Source: Sthenelais limicola (taxonomy: Eukaryota; Annelida; Polychaeta; Phyllodocida; Sigalionidae). Taken from it: 64,000 nucleotides of DNA. Location: positions 113,336,582 through 113,400,581 of the forward strand of contig OW804097.1 of the NCBI GenBank assembly GCA_942159475.1. Reading direction: 5' to 3'. Of this stretch, positions 1 to 12,700 are shown piece after piece; the stretch's first letter is position 1, and each line of letters opens with the position of its first letter. The notes under the pieces were generated by a model, which searched no databases, was not told the DNA's origin, and saw only the letters and a program-made list of their open reading frames with translations. Made by a program: the position numbers and the translations under genes.

Positions 1-60
1 AATTACTTCTTTTATTTTTAATTATTTATATTTTTTATTTATTAATTGGGTGTAATGAAT

Positions 61-199
61 ATGGAACAAAGCTCGGGTGAAGTCTGTACACTTGTTAGTG
101 ACCTCGGGAGCACAGAAGATCTCGGGCTAACGCCCTCTAACTTCCCGCGCTCCCTCGGTCAATAACAAGTGTACAGACTTCCCCCTTGCTAGGTTCCAT
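61..199. repeat. Foldback hairpin with GGGC..GCCC apex
   Basis: An inverted repeat: ATGGAAC and GAAGTCTGTACACTTGTTA on the left are mirrored by the right arm ending GTTCCAT. An inner stem CTCGGGC/GCCCT sits at the tip. The apex resembles that of the hairpin at 11474-11592, suggesting one family. Confidence 0.75.
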
Positions 200-548
200 C
201 TATATATTGACCGTGGTTCTTAGCGGTGGAAGTAGTTCTTGTATCAATACGTTACACGGTACCATAACCTGACAACAACTTGTCAATTTTAGACGAAAGA
301 AATGCATATTTTCATCGATATTTTGTCATCAAAATAACTTTTTATCAGTTAATAAATGGATTTAGGTCTTTGAATAATTCCCTTTGTTATCACTTTTTTA
401 ACAACTCTATGACGATTATTAAGATTAAGATAAAGATATTTGTTTCTTCATATGAATTTCCCCAACTCCAATCAATACCTAGGTCAGGGGCAGGACCTGG
501 GTGAGACATTGATAGTAATACATAACAAAAGAAAATGTTTTTGAAGGT

Positions 549-609
549 TTTATTGCAATATATTTGAGACAGACAGACAAACAGCACCAGTGTTCTCCCA
601 ATTTTTATT
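549..609 (-). terminator. Lipoxygenase polyadenylation signals
   Basis: Two AATAAA hexamers on the minus strand, at 604-609 (31 nt past the stop codon) and 549-554. Either could end the transcript and would make the 3' UTR short. The cleavage site is not visible. Confidence 0.5.
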
Positions 610-640
610 ATATTTTCACCCTCAGAACGAAAATTTGTCA

Positions 641-755
641 TTAGATGCTGATTGCATTTGGTATAAAGTGAGGATCAAGGATATCATACGGGAATTTCTC
701 TTCTTTTTCCAAATCTTGAAAATCCTCAACCAGTTTTGATAAATCTGAACGAAAT
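641..755 (-). CDS. Lipoxygenase exon 17 (C-terminus, Ile721)
   Basis: 115 nt from acceptor TTTTCAG to stop TAA (641-643). Ends FPYDILDPHFIPNAISI. The terminal isoleucine carboxylate is an iron ligand in this family. The PY...L.P..IPN pattern is canonical. Confidence 0.96.
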
Positions 756-3700
756 CTGAAAATAAAGAACCATAACATTTATGAAGATTAGTGTAAATGA
801 AGTTATTTTGATTGGTTCTGAAGACACAGTGTGAAGATATTATATTTTCTTACACCAGCTCTTAAAGTTACTCATGTAACAATCGGCTGTTTCCATCAGC
901 AAAGTGGTCATATATATGACAATATTTATGTCATGTTACCACTGGAGGCTGACAGGTTTAGCTGGGGCCTGTTGCATGGGAAATCCTTACTTATGTAGTG
1001 ATTTCCGCCTAGTAATACTAGTTCACTAACCAGGTTCGAATACTATCAATCTCAACGAAGGGGAAGTAAAACCAGTAACACAGTCTTTTGATATCTCAGG
1101 CTTTATTCCTCCACACAGACCTATTCCGTCAGTTGATCTTGGTCCCAAGCTTTGGTCCCAATGACTCAGCCAGAGTGAACAATCACTCCAGGCCAGAGTA
1201 ACAAGGTTGAGTTCATCAAGGCAAGAGGCAACTTTAGTAGACAGTCAATAAAGGTGTTTCAAGTAAAGGAAAGGTAAAAGAAGGTCTAGTGTAATAACAG
1301 GTTATGGAACATAAAAGGAATCTTGCCGGAACATCCGGAAAGATCAACACACTAATTGTGGTATAAAGTACAACTAGATAAGAGTAACCTGTAATATAGG
1401 AATAAATGAATATGACCCATGTAAGTTTTGGCGGGAATCCAAAAGCCTGGTTTGACCAGCACAGCAAGGGCAGCTGCAGCCAATTCAACCTGTACTGGTC
1501 CAAACATGATAAACAACACTCAAACAATCAAAGCCCAATCAATGCTTGATTGGTATACCCATATTCACTACACTTAAATGTTACTTGCTAAGCTAGAAAT
1601 CCTTGTATTGCTTAGGCAGGAAATATCTACTATAGGAATACCAACTAGCATTGTATGTGCAGTAAATCGCGTCCCTTAAAGTCTCATACCAGCTGCTTAG
1701 CAACGAAAATTTGCTAAGGAAGGGAAATATTAATCAAGGATTTCTTATGCAGCGGCCTCCTCATGGCTGTGGAAAGCTTCTAAGTTACAAGAAATTAAGA
1801 ACAAAAATATGAAGCATATCTTCACACAATGTGAATATTAGAGTTTGCAACTGAGTATAAGGTATTTTGATTGGTTGTTCATTTGGTAATCATTTTATTT
1901 TCAAAAATGGCAAATAGTTTCAACATCTTATCTGGGATACAATTGAAAACCTGTACAATTCTTACAGATTGGAAAAAATATGAAATGTACTATGAAAGCC
2001 CAGTATATTTCCGTAATTGTTTACAGAAATAATAAACACAAATTACAAATTTGATATAATGAATATTTTATAACGAAAATTAAAGTAAAAAAACCTATGA
2101 GCAGGACTTAAACACAACAAGATCTCACATGAACTGACAAGAAATGATGGCTAGTGGCCTTGCCATCTTTTATTCAATCCATGTGTCAGTGTTGCCATCA
2201 CCCATGAAGGAAACCTCACCTATCTAGTGCTGCCAGTGCATTGGGATCATAAGCGTATTGGACATCAAAGTAACCCAAGGAGTTGGTATCCCGGAGGCTG
2301 AGGAGGTGGGCCAAGGGGAGCATGCTGGCAGTGGCCTTCACATCAGGCAGGGCTGCCACTATGTCACTTTCACTCAACTCATCCTGTCAGGCATATTATG
2401 GAATTATTTTGATGCAGTGTATTTCACATAGTGCATGGCTCAGCCCTAGATTGTAATCAAATTAGGCTTACAAATAATGATAGTATAGGTATATCTGAGC
2501 ATAATTTTTTGCATTGATTTTTTTTTAGACGTTGATGCATTCATCGTCTGTGTGAGTCAGGTGTATGGGTACTAACCATCGGTCCATAAAGCCATTGTGG
2601 TTGTAAATTTAAGAGAATGGGAAGAGACATAAAATGAGAACATAATATGGTATTTTCATAATTATGCCTTGATGGCGGCCATCTTGGATTTGAGGCATCT
2701 GCCAAAGGAATTTGTTCCAGCATCCGGCAGATTTGAATTCAGCATGCTCAAATTACCCTAATTCATATCTAGAAACAATTCTACCCAAAAATGCCTCAAA
2801 CTTTTACATATTCTGAAAAGTGGCCCTGACTATAAATAGTGCAAAGTTATTATAAAATGACCAAAAGAAATAATTTGTATATATGCAGGTAAGAAGTCTC
2901 ACCTTGTTGATGGGAGGGGTACTGTGAAGACAAGGTGGGTAGTTGGCAGGAAAGGCATATTCAGTGTACTGCTTGAAGCTGACAGCAGCGTGCTGTACAC
3001 TGGATATGAAAATACATGATGTCACAATGTCAATGACGTCTGTTATCCTTGCTATTTTTCTATCACCTGGGATGCCCTGAAATATCAATTTTGAAAAATA
3101 TGTAGAATTTGTATGAGTGACAATGTGCTTCAGTGGGTGCCTGTGATAAATCTGCAGAAAAAAAGTCACCCAAAATTTAAATTCAAACAAAAATATCTAA
3201 TTCAGTTGCCGGTCTCAGTCTCACATATTTTTTTGTCAACTATTATCGTATTTACAATATGGCAAGATAAGCTTATAATATCCCACCTGGATGCCAGCAC
3301 CACCCTGAGTGACTGGAGCTCCTATCACTCTATACCATGACTGCACTTCAGAGTCTAGTAGTAAACTGTCATCTACAATATGAAAAGAAGAAAATAGGTA
3401 ATCCCTTGAGAATTGTATTGATATTCCTGTCCACATTAATTGCAACTATGAAACCATAAAGTGTGAAAACAAAGATAATTTTTTATCTTAGGCTAGTCTG
3501 AGAGACATGTGCATGGGTTTAAATGTACCAACCTTCTTCATCATGAAGCCATCAAAAAAGATTAATAATGGTGTTAATGTCTGTAAGACATGATGTGTTC
3601 TTGTAGAGTGCAATGGGCCGTTAGTAAAATTCAGGACTGCCATGACGTTAAACACTAATCCAAAATTACAATAATTAACTTTGTATGAACTGTTTGAGAT

Positions 3701-6700
3701 ACTGACTGGGGTAGACCCCTGTGATGACATCTGTGACATACTGGTGGATAACCCGGTGAAGTGGTATGGCATGATCCCTGTATGGGTAGTACGGCAGCAC
3801 ATCCTCACCCACCTATAATAGTCAAGTGTCTAAAATTATTACTTCAAAGGTGCGGGCAAGAGGACCAATATTCGATAATAATGTATCTTCAATGAAGCAT
3901 TATATAAATGATCTGATGCATCAGTAAAATTAAAGATGTATTGTTTTAAAAAGCTGTACTGCTGTGGCATCTTGAGTATCTGGTTTGAATAGAGCATTGC
4001 ATAGAGCAACTGTTTATGTTGGGGCATTCTCTTCCTTGCCAACTATCCAATGCGATAATGGATGGCCCTGTTGTATAAACTACTGAACCCATGAAAATGA
4101 TTAGATCCAAATCCAATCAAGGTTTGTCCTACCCCTCTTCTCTTTATATCTTCGTGTGGATTGCCATCAATGTCCAGTCTCCAGGGTTGGTAAGCTTTCT
4201 GTATAATGTGAAATGCTCCTTCCCTTCCCATGGCCATGTATGCGTCTATGAATCCACCTTCTGACAGCAGTGTTGACATCGCCAGACTATAATAGTGAAT
4301 TTGGATGTCTTACTGCGCATGTCTATGACAGTGCATGATGGGATAGATTCAGTTCAAATCTGACAAACAAATATTTAGCCAGAATTTGATGGAAAATTGT
4401 GACTTAGTTGAAAAGATGTTTTCAACAATATCATAGCTTGTGTAAATGATCTATAGAAACCAAATGCATGATGGGACAGATGAAGTTGTGTGTTATAGAA
4501 AAATCTAAAACACATGGATATTGACATTGGACCACAGATAAGTATTCCTATCTAACGATAACATGTTTTCTATAGATTTTATACTGTACCATTACTCTGA
4601 TATATTCATGTGAAACAACATTCAAAATGGCGGCTATGTAACTCCCCTATTGTGCATACAGAAGAGAAAGCCTTTATGTAAAATGTCAATGATTGGTACA
4701 CAGATTACTGGGGAAGTATATTGTCGAGTGGTTACTGACATTTGTGAACAATTATCTTGATTGATTTATTTCCCGAATGCTGCATATTTAGGATATGTCA
4801 CATTTAGTGTGGAGAGTTTACAAATGAGGGCAGGTGTTTTGGCTTTAAGTTTGTTTCTGGTTTACTCCCTGCCAACAAAAACCATATGTACCTACAATGA
4901 ATTTGACCTTTTTCTTTTATCATTTGACAAAAAGAATTAAGCACAAATAATTATAAGCGGTCGCAACCAGAAAACCCTGAAAATGTATATTTCTCACAAC
5001 ATAGGCATTTTTTCAGTTCATGAGCAATGGTTTCCTAAAGAAAGTTAACCCACACTCCTACCCAATTTTGATTTAAATCGGAATCACTCCTACTTCTTGG
5101 GCTGAATCTTTTTAATTTCCTTTCTATGTAAATAAGCCTAACCTGTTCATTTTGATGAGGAAGAGAAAGTGTGGAGCCAGTAGTTTAAACACAGGGTGGG
5201 ATCTGGAGAGTTCTCTGTGGGTTGTTACACATATGGTGCCCACAATAAGATGGGTGAAGCCTGCAAAATAACAAATATGTATTTATATGTATGGGATGGT
5301 GGACTACTAACTGGTTAAAGTCACTCTTGTTTGACCAGTTAATCTTTGATGAGAGATTCCAAATTGCTATTCTGTTAGATTTTATCTCCGTTTTTAGTGT
5401 TTTTCTCCGTTTGATTTGAGAAAATTGATTACTTATCTAATTACCATTTAATCCCTGAAAGAGTTGTCATCTACAACTGACTACTTCTACTAATTTTGTA
5501 ATCGCTCTAAATATCCTTAACTTCCATTTTGATTACTTTTAATTGATCATTTGATACTTCTATGTGGTCTAAATTTACAGATCCTACCAGAACATGTGTT
5601 TCTTCCATTTGCTACATGTATAGTCATAAATACAAAGTGTTCTTTCTTACTAATAGTAAAATTAGTTTCTTCCAACAACTAAAGTATATTTGTATGAGCA
5701 TTTGAAATGATTACAATTATTTCAATATATCAGTTAGGGACAATGAACAATTCAATAGACAAATAATGAATAATTATATCCTTTTGAATAACATTATAGG
5801 CAACATACTACTAACATTGAATGCCTTACATAGATTTTGGTATAATCAATTGAGCAGTTAATGCATGTCCGACTATGGAATTGTGAGCAGATATAGAGCA
5901 AATATTACCTAAATGCGCTTTAGATTGGTGAATATTGGAGTCTGCAATGTTACACCACATCTTAGCCATTAGCCATGTGAACGAGAAATCACTCGGTAGG
6001 AACACCTATATGTAGGAAATGTTATTCATCATACCTCTCTAGAGGGTAATATGGAATATTATTTGTGAGTATTTTTATTTTCAATATACAACTATTACAG
6101 TAAATGTTAAAATTATAGTTTGCAAACAACATGTAAATCAGTCTCAAACACATAGTTCAATCATACTCTTTTATAAGTGTGATATGGGAACAAATTTATT
6201 ATTATCGTAAGTAAGATGGTATAACAAACTAACAGGATATTATGCATCAACCCTAATTACTTACTGGGTTTGTTTCTGATGGAGTTTGCTGTATTTGAAT
6301 GGCAATGGGTAACAGTTGCTTCTTGCTGTTCAGGTAAAATAGAACCAAAGGTGCTGCCAGCTGTAAATAAAATAAAGTTTGTTTTAATTTTTTCAATTCA
6401 AAATATTATTAAGAGAAATTTGTTATTTTTAGTTATAATTATTCATTTTAGGGGCCAGAAGAAATTTGGAGTTTTGCAGTTCTAAACGTGCTTACTGGTG
6501 CTTACTGGTTGGATTATACATGAGTGATATTTTATCATGAGTAAACATTAGTGCCTCAACTGGTCTAGCTAATACATTTCATATCAAGACATTTGCAGTA
6601 TTTAAAAGGTTCAAAAAGATTTAAGTCAGTCCAGACCAAGCAATGGAAAACAAAAGTGAAGCATAAAACATAATATATATAATACAATGAATCAATTATA

Positions 6701-9700
6701 CACGATTATAATGAGAATCAGAAGCTTTTCCATGTGTTTCATGAGGATACCAGGGTAACCCAAAATTGAGCGCAAATCAAAATGTTTACAAGAGTTCATG
6801 GTACCTTTGCTGAGGGTAGGGTTCTAGAGTAGTCCCAAAATGGATATTTTTCAAAGTCATTTATTTATAGGATATTATTTATTGGAATATTCCCAGTTTT
6901 GAGGTGCTTAGCGCTGCTAGTAACATAGGTCTAAAAAAACTAAAAATAGTGCAAACACTTTTTTCAAAAATAAAGATATCAAATGTAGTGAACCTGCTGC
7001 TTAAAATCTAGAAATACTTATTAGATGTCCAAATGTTTACCATCCTTGAAATCGGCTTGATCTCATCTTTTCAAATATGATGATATCTCAAAATCTACTT
7101 TTTTGCGACTTGTGACTCACTCTCCTTTAACACATCACAATTGTCAATAATGTTTTAATTGTTAAAAAATGAACATACCTGATGGGGTGTTGCTATCCCA
7201 TGAACAAGCTTGTAATCTACGATGAAAATCTTCTTCTCGGACAAGGCAGTTTCAAGACTCTTGCCTCCCAGGAATGGTTCTATCATGTGCCCAGTAACTG
7301 CAAAACTGCAAGCACAACGTAATGGTTTTGTTTCTTCTCTTTTTAAACCATTACTAGTTAATTAGACATGATAATTAGTATGACCAATGATCTAGGTTCT
7401 CTAGTCTGTGCCATATTTCTCCATGTATATCATATGGAACTAACGTTAGACATGACGCCATTAACACTCAGATTAAATACTAAAAGAAGCGTCTTTATAA
7501 AATGAGGTATTATAAAGGATGCCAACAATATCCAAGCAGTTTGTATGGCGAAGAATTCATGATTTATTGACTTTATATTATGACATAATTAACGACATTG
7601 CCACCCTGTAACAAGAAAATTGCCATGATACACATATCCCAAAATCCGCCTAACTATTTCATACCAGAATCATAGCGAACTACCCACTAGAGAACCTGTT
7701 TCTTACTTTAACAAAGAAAAGAAATTCTTGTCAAACATGTATGTGTCAGGTCCCCACATACACTAGCCCTTTAAGATGTAGTTAAAGGGAAAAGGTAACA
7801 GGCCCCAAGATAGATGAATCTCAAATACAATGTGGGTCTAAAATTAACTGTTGGTGCTATGTATCGTGAGAAATGATACTACTCAGTTTTGATATTATAT
7901 GTTTTATAACGTAAGGATTTGTTTAATAACTTAAACTTGTATTATGCCCTGTTATTATTTGCCAGTCTCTCTGTTAGTATATTCTTTCTATCATGAGGTG
8001 GCGGCTGGAACAGCTGGATATTATCCAGAAGCCTGTTCACCTTTCATAGTTGTACCTGTATAACTTCTGACAAATAAAGTATTTTTCAATTCAATTTAAT
8101 ATTGCCTCCAGTTCCAGTCCATGGCTCACAGTCTCACATCTAGGTATAAAGGGACAAAGTATGAAGATAGGACTTACTTGTGTGGAATGGAGGTACAGCT
8201 CTCAACCAGAAGAGGGTTACATCCAGCGAGTCGCTGATAACCAAAGTACTCGTCTTCAAGGTACCACTTGTTAGAGAAAGTCTGTGTGGAATGGACTACA
8301 GGTCAAAGCTAAGTCATACCAACCTATAGGTTCAATTTGCCTACATGATTCCTCTCAAATAACCCCTATTTAAGACACAAATGAGGTTCAAATTGCCCTT
8401 CATAGATTGTTTTAAAATTCAACAATTTTCAGCCTAATTTAGCAGAATTCATTCAAAGATGCATTCTCCGCTATGAAAATACCTAAATTATAATGACTAA
8501 TCTGAGAACACATCACAGTTATTACACATACCTCAGGCATGGGGAAGCATACATCATTGAAGAACTTCTCATAGTCTGCCAGGGACCCAGGCTTCTGTAT
8601 TAACATGTCCTCCAATGTGGCAGCTGCATATCCCACCAGCTGTGTCCCATAGAAATCCACCTACACAAAATAGACAGGTCACAAAATAAGACATATCTGG
8701 AATTGACCTGAATGGAAAGGTTTATGGTTACAAATGGGTCACATTTTCAGAAAATGTAGAATCCATTTTCACAAGATCTCTGGAATAACCCAAATTTCAG
8801 ACGAAAATAAAGTTCAAAATACACTTCAACCTAACCAAACAGATTGCTAGAATAAATGCAATGCCAAATATACTCAAATTTACCTAGTATTGACCAAATT
8901 GCTGCCTAATGTAGCAGAATTTATCAAATGTGTACAGCTGCCAATTGTACATTTTCTGAAAATCTGACCAAAATACAGTTGGTTGATTCTTGGTTGGAGA
9001 GTGAGATGGTTGCTTTGTTTTCTTATTTTCATTTTCTATCAGGTATCTCCTTATTTGAACTGAGGCAAACTGGTCTTGATTAGCACAAACAACAATGGGG
9101 TGCCATTGATATAATCACAACCAAGTAAGGAAATTGGTAACGATAACATTATTGCCACCGATAGTGAGAATAGTGAGATACAAGATGATATCTGATATCT
9201 GGTAGACTCAAGACATCAGCCGTAAAAACTTCCAGCAGATACACAACAATGTGTTTGGTCTAAAGGAAGTCGAGATGACATCAAATAAAGACAAGCAGAC
9301 ATACCTGGTGATGTGTTGAAAAATGCTCCTCATCTGGTACAGTGGCACACTGTAAAATAGAAGATATTATAATAGCATTTGCCTTATATACATCGATCAT
9401 CTTTGAGTTACTGATCTTTATTTAGTAAATCCTAGGTATTGTGAACAAGATAGTTCAACTGCTTACCAGCTGGACTATTGCTATAGTTTATGACAGGATA
9501 ATTAAACAACGGTGATTTCTCTCTGATCTTGATGTGTGGAAGAAGGAATACCATTAGTTCCTGTTAATCAGTTAACACCCTCATAAAAAATCAGCTGGGC
9601 CATGGGGTCGGCTGGCCTCTCTCAACCCAATTTGGGGGAAAGTTCCTCCTGTTTTAGCTTCAATCCTTGGTATTTCTTTACCCACATACATCTAAGAGAT

Positions 9701-12700
9701 TGGGTGGCCAACGTTGAATGATACTTAAATGACCACAAAACCCCCTTCCCCCTTTCCTGTTAAGGAATCGGGCGCCAAACTATAGGCAATGCCTCAAACC
9801 TTGCCCAATGCCTTGACAATGGCCATGGCATATATATGTCCTGCTTAACTAAAATAAACAAAGAAATAAAAACACTCGACATACTAAATAGCCTCACCTG
9901 GGGTGGAAGGCCTGGATATATCTCCTGGAACATGTACTCCGCCCGGGCCTCATCCAGCTCCCTCCTTCTCTGGTCATAGAAGCTGTCATCCTGTGGCAGG
10001 CTTGAGTCATACACACTGCAGGGTTATAGATGGAGGAACCACAATATAGTTATTAGTATACATGGGGTAGGCTTGAGTCATACACACTACAGGGTTATAG
10101 ATTGAGGAACCACAATATAGTTATTAGTATACAGGGGGCTGGCTTGAGTCATACACACTGTAGGGTTATAGATGGAGGAACCACAATATAGTTATTAGTA
10201 TACACGGGGCAGGCTTGAGTCATACACACTACAGGGTTTTAGAATCGATCTGATGAGATTCTGGGAGGTTCTTTTTCTCTATAGATTCCCTCTAAACCAC
10301 TTCCGTTCCCATAGATCCGTCCCTATAGATCAGTATCAAGCCTATAGTTCAGTCTCAAGACTCCCTATAGATCAGTATCAAGACTTCCGTCTCCATAGAT
10401 CAAGACTTCCGTCTCCATAGATCAAGACTTCCGTCTCCATAGATCAAGACTTCCCCATAGATCAAGACTTCCGTCTCCATAGATCAAGACTTCCGTCTCC
10501 ATAGATCAAGACTTCCCCATAGATCAACCCAACGCTGCCAAGTATAGAATGAAAAACAAAGGACCTGACGAGGCTCGAACCCTCAACGTTCTCCGCCGAA
10601 GGCGAGCACTATAACCACTACACTACGGAACTGGTGGATGTGACGATGCTGAATTTTGCTATAAACAGCCGCTTGCGCGCACCCGGACCGGGGACTTTCG
10701 AATGAAATCCTCCGTGCGCTATATAGACTACCGTACACAATGCAACGCCAAGTGAACGTGCACATGAGTGGGTATGCCGAAGGATCTTCACATCTCTTCC
10801 GGTCTACGAAACGTAAGCACGTATAGCTTCTGAACTGGCCATTCATTTATTACTCGATTCCCGTCGACTAAATCTTCGCTATCGGGCTCAAACACTATTT
10901 AAATCATTTCTACCGATTCAAATCTTTTATTTATTTCTTTTTTAAGTCCCTAGACACACGCAACACGGCGATTCGAGAACCGGAAGTGTCCGATGCTTTG
11001 GATAGCAAGCAGCAGAACCTTGCGAAAACAGGCCGGCTGGCTGAACATAAACATTAGCGAATACGCACCTCTGATTGGCTGTTTCTCCGCTAAGCCCCGC
11101 CCACTTCACTTGGCCAGCCGTCGCGGTATCATTTAGATTTCGACTAACGCGGTATCCGATGCTTTGGATAGCAAGCAGCGGAACCTTGCAAAAACAGGCC
11201 GGCTGGCTGTACATAAACATTAGCAAATACGCTCCTCTGATTGGCTGTTGTGGCTGAAGCTTCATTCGGTCAGCCGTCGCGGTATTATATAGGTTCCGAT
11301 TAAAGCAGTGCAATCACTTCCGGTCTCATAGAAAGGCTGACGACTCTCATGGCTTAGCACGATATTCCGGAGGTTTTTTGAGGTTTTTTGAGGTTTTTTG
11401 ACGGAATAAAGAAGGTTTGTCTATCTTTTTTGCTCTAACATTAAGGAAATCTCATCAATTCTCTTCTAAAAGCAATAATTTCCTCGGATTTTTCTGCTCG
11501 CGGTGTCTATAGCGTCAGGGAATTCTCGGGCTTCGCCCTCGAACTCCCTGACGCTATAGACACCGCGAGCAGAAAAAACCTCGGAAATTATTCCTTAAAT
11601 AGATGGAGGAACCACAATATAGTTATTAGTATACACGGGGCTGGCTTGAGTCATACACACTGCAGGGTTATAGATGGAGGAACCACAATATGGTTATTAG
11701 TATACATGGGGCAGGCTTGAGTTATACACACTGCAGGGTTATAGATGGAGGAACCACAATATAGTTATTAGTATACATGGGGCAGGCTTGAGTCATACAC
11801 ACTGCAGGGTTATAGATGGAGGAACCACAATATAGTTATTAGTATACACGGGGCTGGCTTGAGTCATACACACTGCAGGGTTATAGATGGAGGAACCACA
11901 ATATAGTTATTAGTATACATGGGGCTGGCTTGAGTCATACACACTGCAGGATTATAGATGGAGGAACAACAATATAGTTATTAGTATACACGGGGCTGGC
12001 TTGAGTCATACACACTGCAGGGTTATAGATGCAGGAATCACAATATAGTTATTAGTATACACGGGGCAGGCTTGAGTCATACACACTGCAGGGTTATAGA
12101 TGGAGGGACAACAATATAGTTATTAGTATACACGGGGCAGGCTTGAGTCATACACACTGCAGGGTTATCAGGGGCGTCGCTGCCGGGGGGGACGGGGGGG
12201 ACATGTCCCCCCCACTTTTGGTGGCAGCCAAAAAAGGTCCAAGCCTGAGGCTCTAAAAGAAATCCTCCCAAAATCAGGTCCAAGGCCTTCTGAATAACTT
12301 TCATTCTATAGCCTTCTAATATCTAGTACAAAGTACAAAAGGTCCAAGGCTGTAGAATTTTGTTTTAATCTGAAAGCTTCATTTGCATCAGAAAACCTCA
12401 TTACAAATACACATTCTAAGGATGCTTTAGCATTACTAAAACAAATAACCATATGATTATCTCTAAATGCTTAAATTAGGTACCCTAAGGAGCCTTGGAT
12501 ATAGGGATTTCCTCAAATTTGAATTGAGAGCCACTGGTCCGAACCACTTGATCTGGCACTGGTCTGGTCCTCAATCAAGATGCTGATGTAAAAACATCTC
12601 ATAATTAAATGTTTATATACTCATCTCTTTGATCTCCCACCAATGTCTGTACCTATAATTAGCAGTGATTTCACAATATGTGTGTCACACTGTGGTCAGT

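Larger units (their letters stand above)
10237..11598. mobile_element. GC/CpG-rich composite insertion inside the 71-bp array
   Basis: Interrupts a repeat unit between GGGTTTTAG and ATAGATGGAGG. Contents in order: 22-bp minisatellite, tRNA-like segment, CpG-rich unique DNA, a duplicated promoter-like module, an AGGTTTTTTG triplet and a long hairpin. CpG and GC are far higher than in flanking intron, so it came from elsewhere. No clear target duplication; class unknown. Confidence 0.6.

Noticed and set aside
10561..10632. Working tRNA gene
   Set aside because: A and B boxes fit, but acceptor and anticodon stems do not pair.
11075..11313. Frames on both strands in the duplicated module
   Set aside because: Caused by the 166-bp duplication with high GC; no start context or homology.
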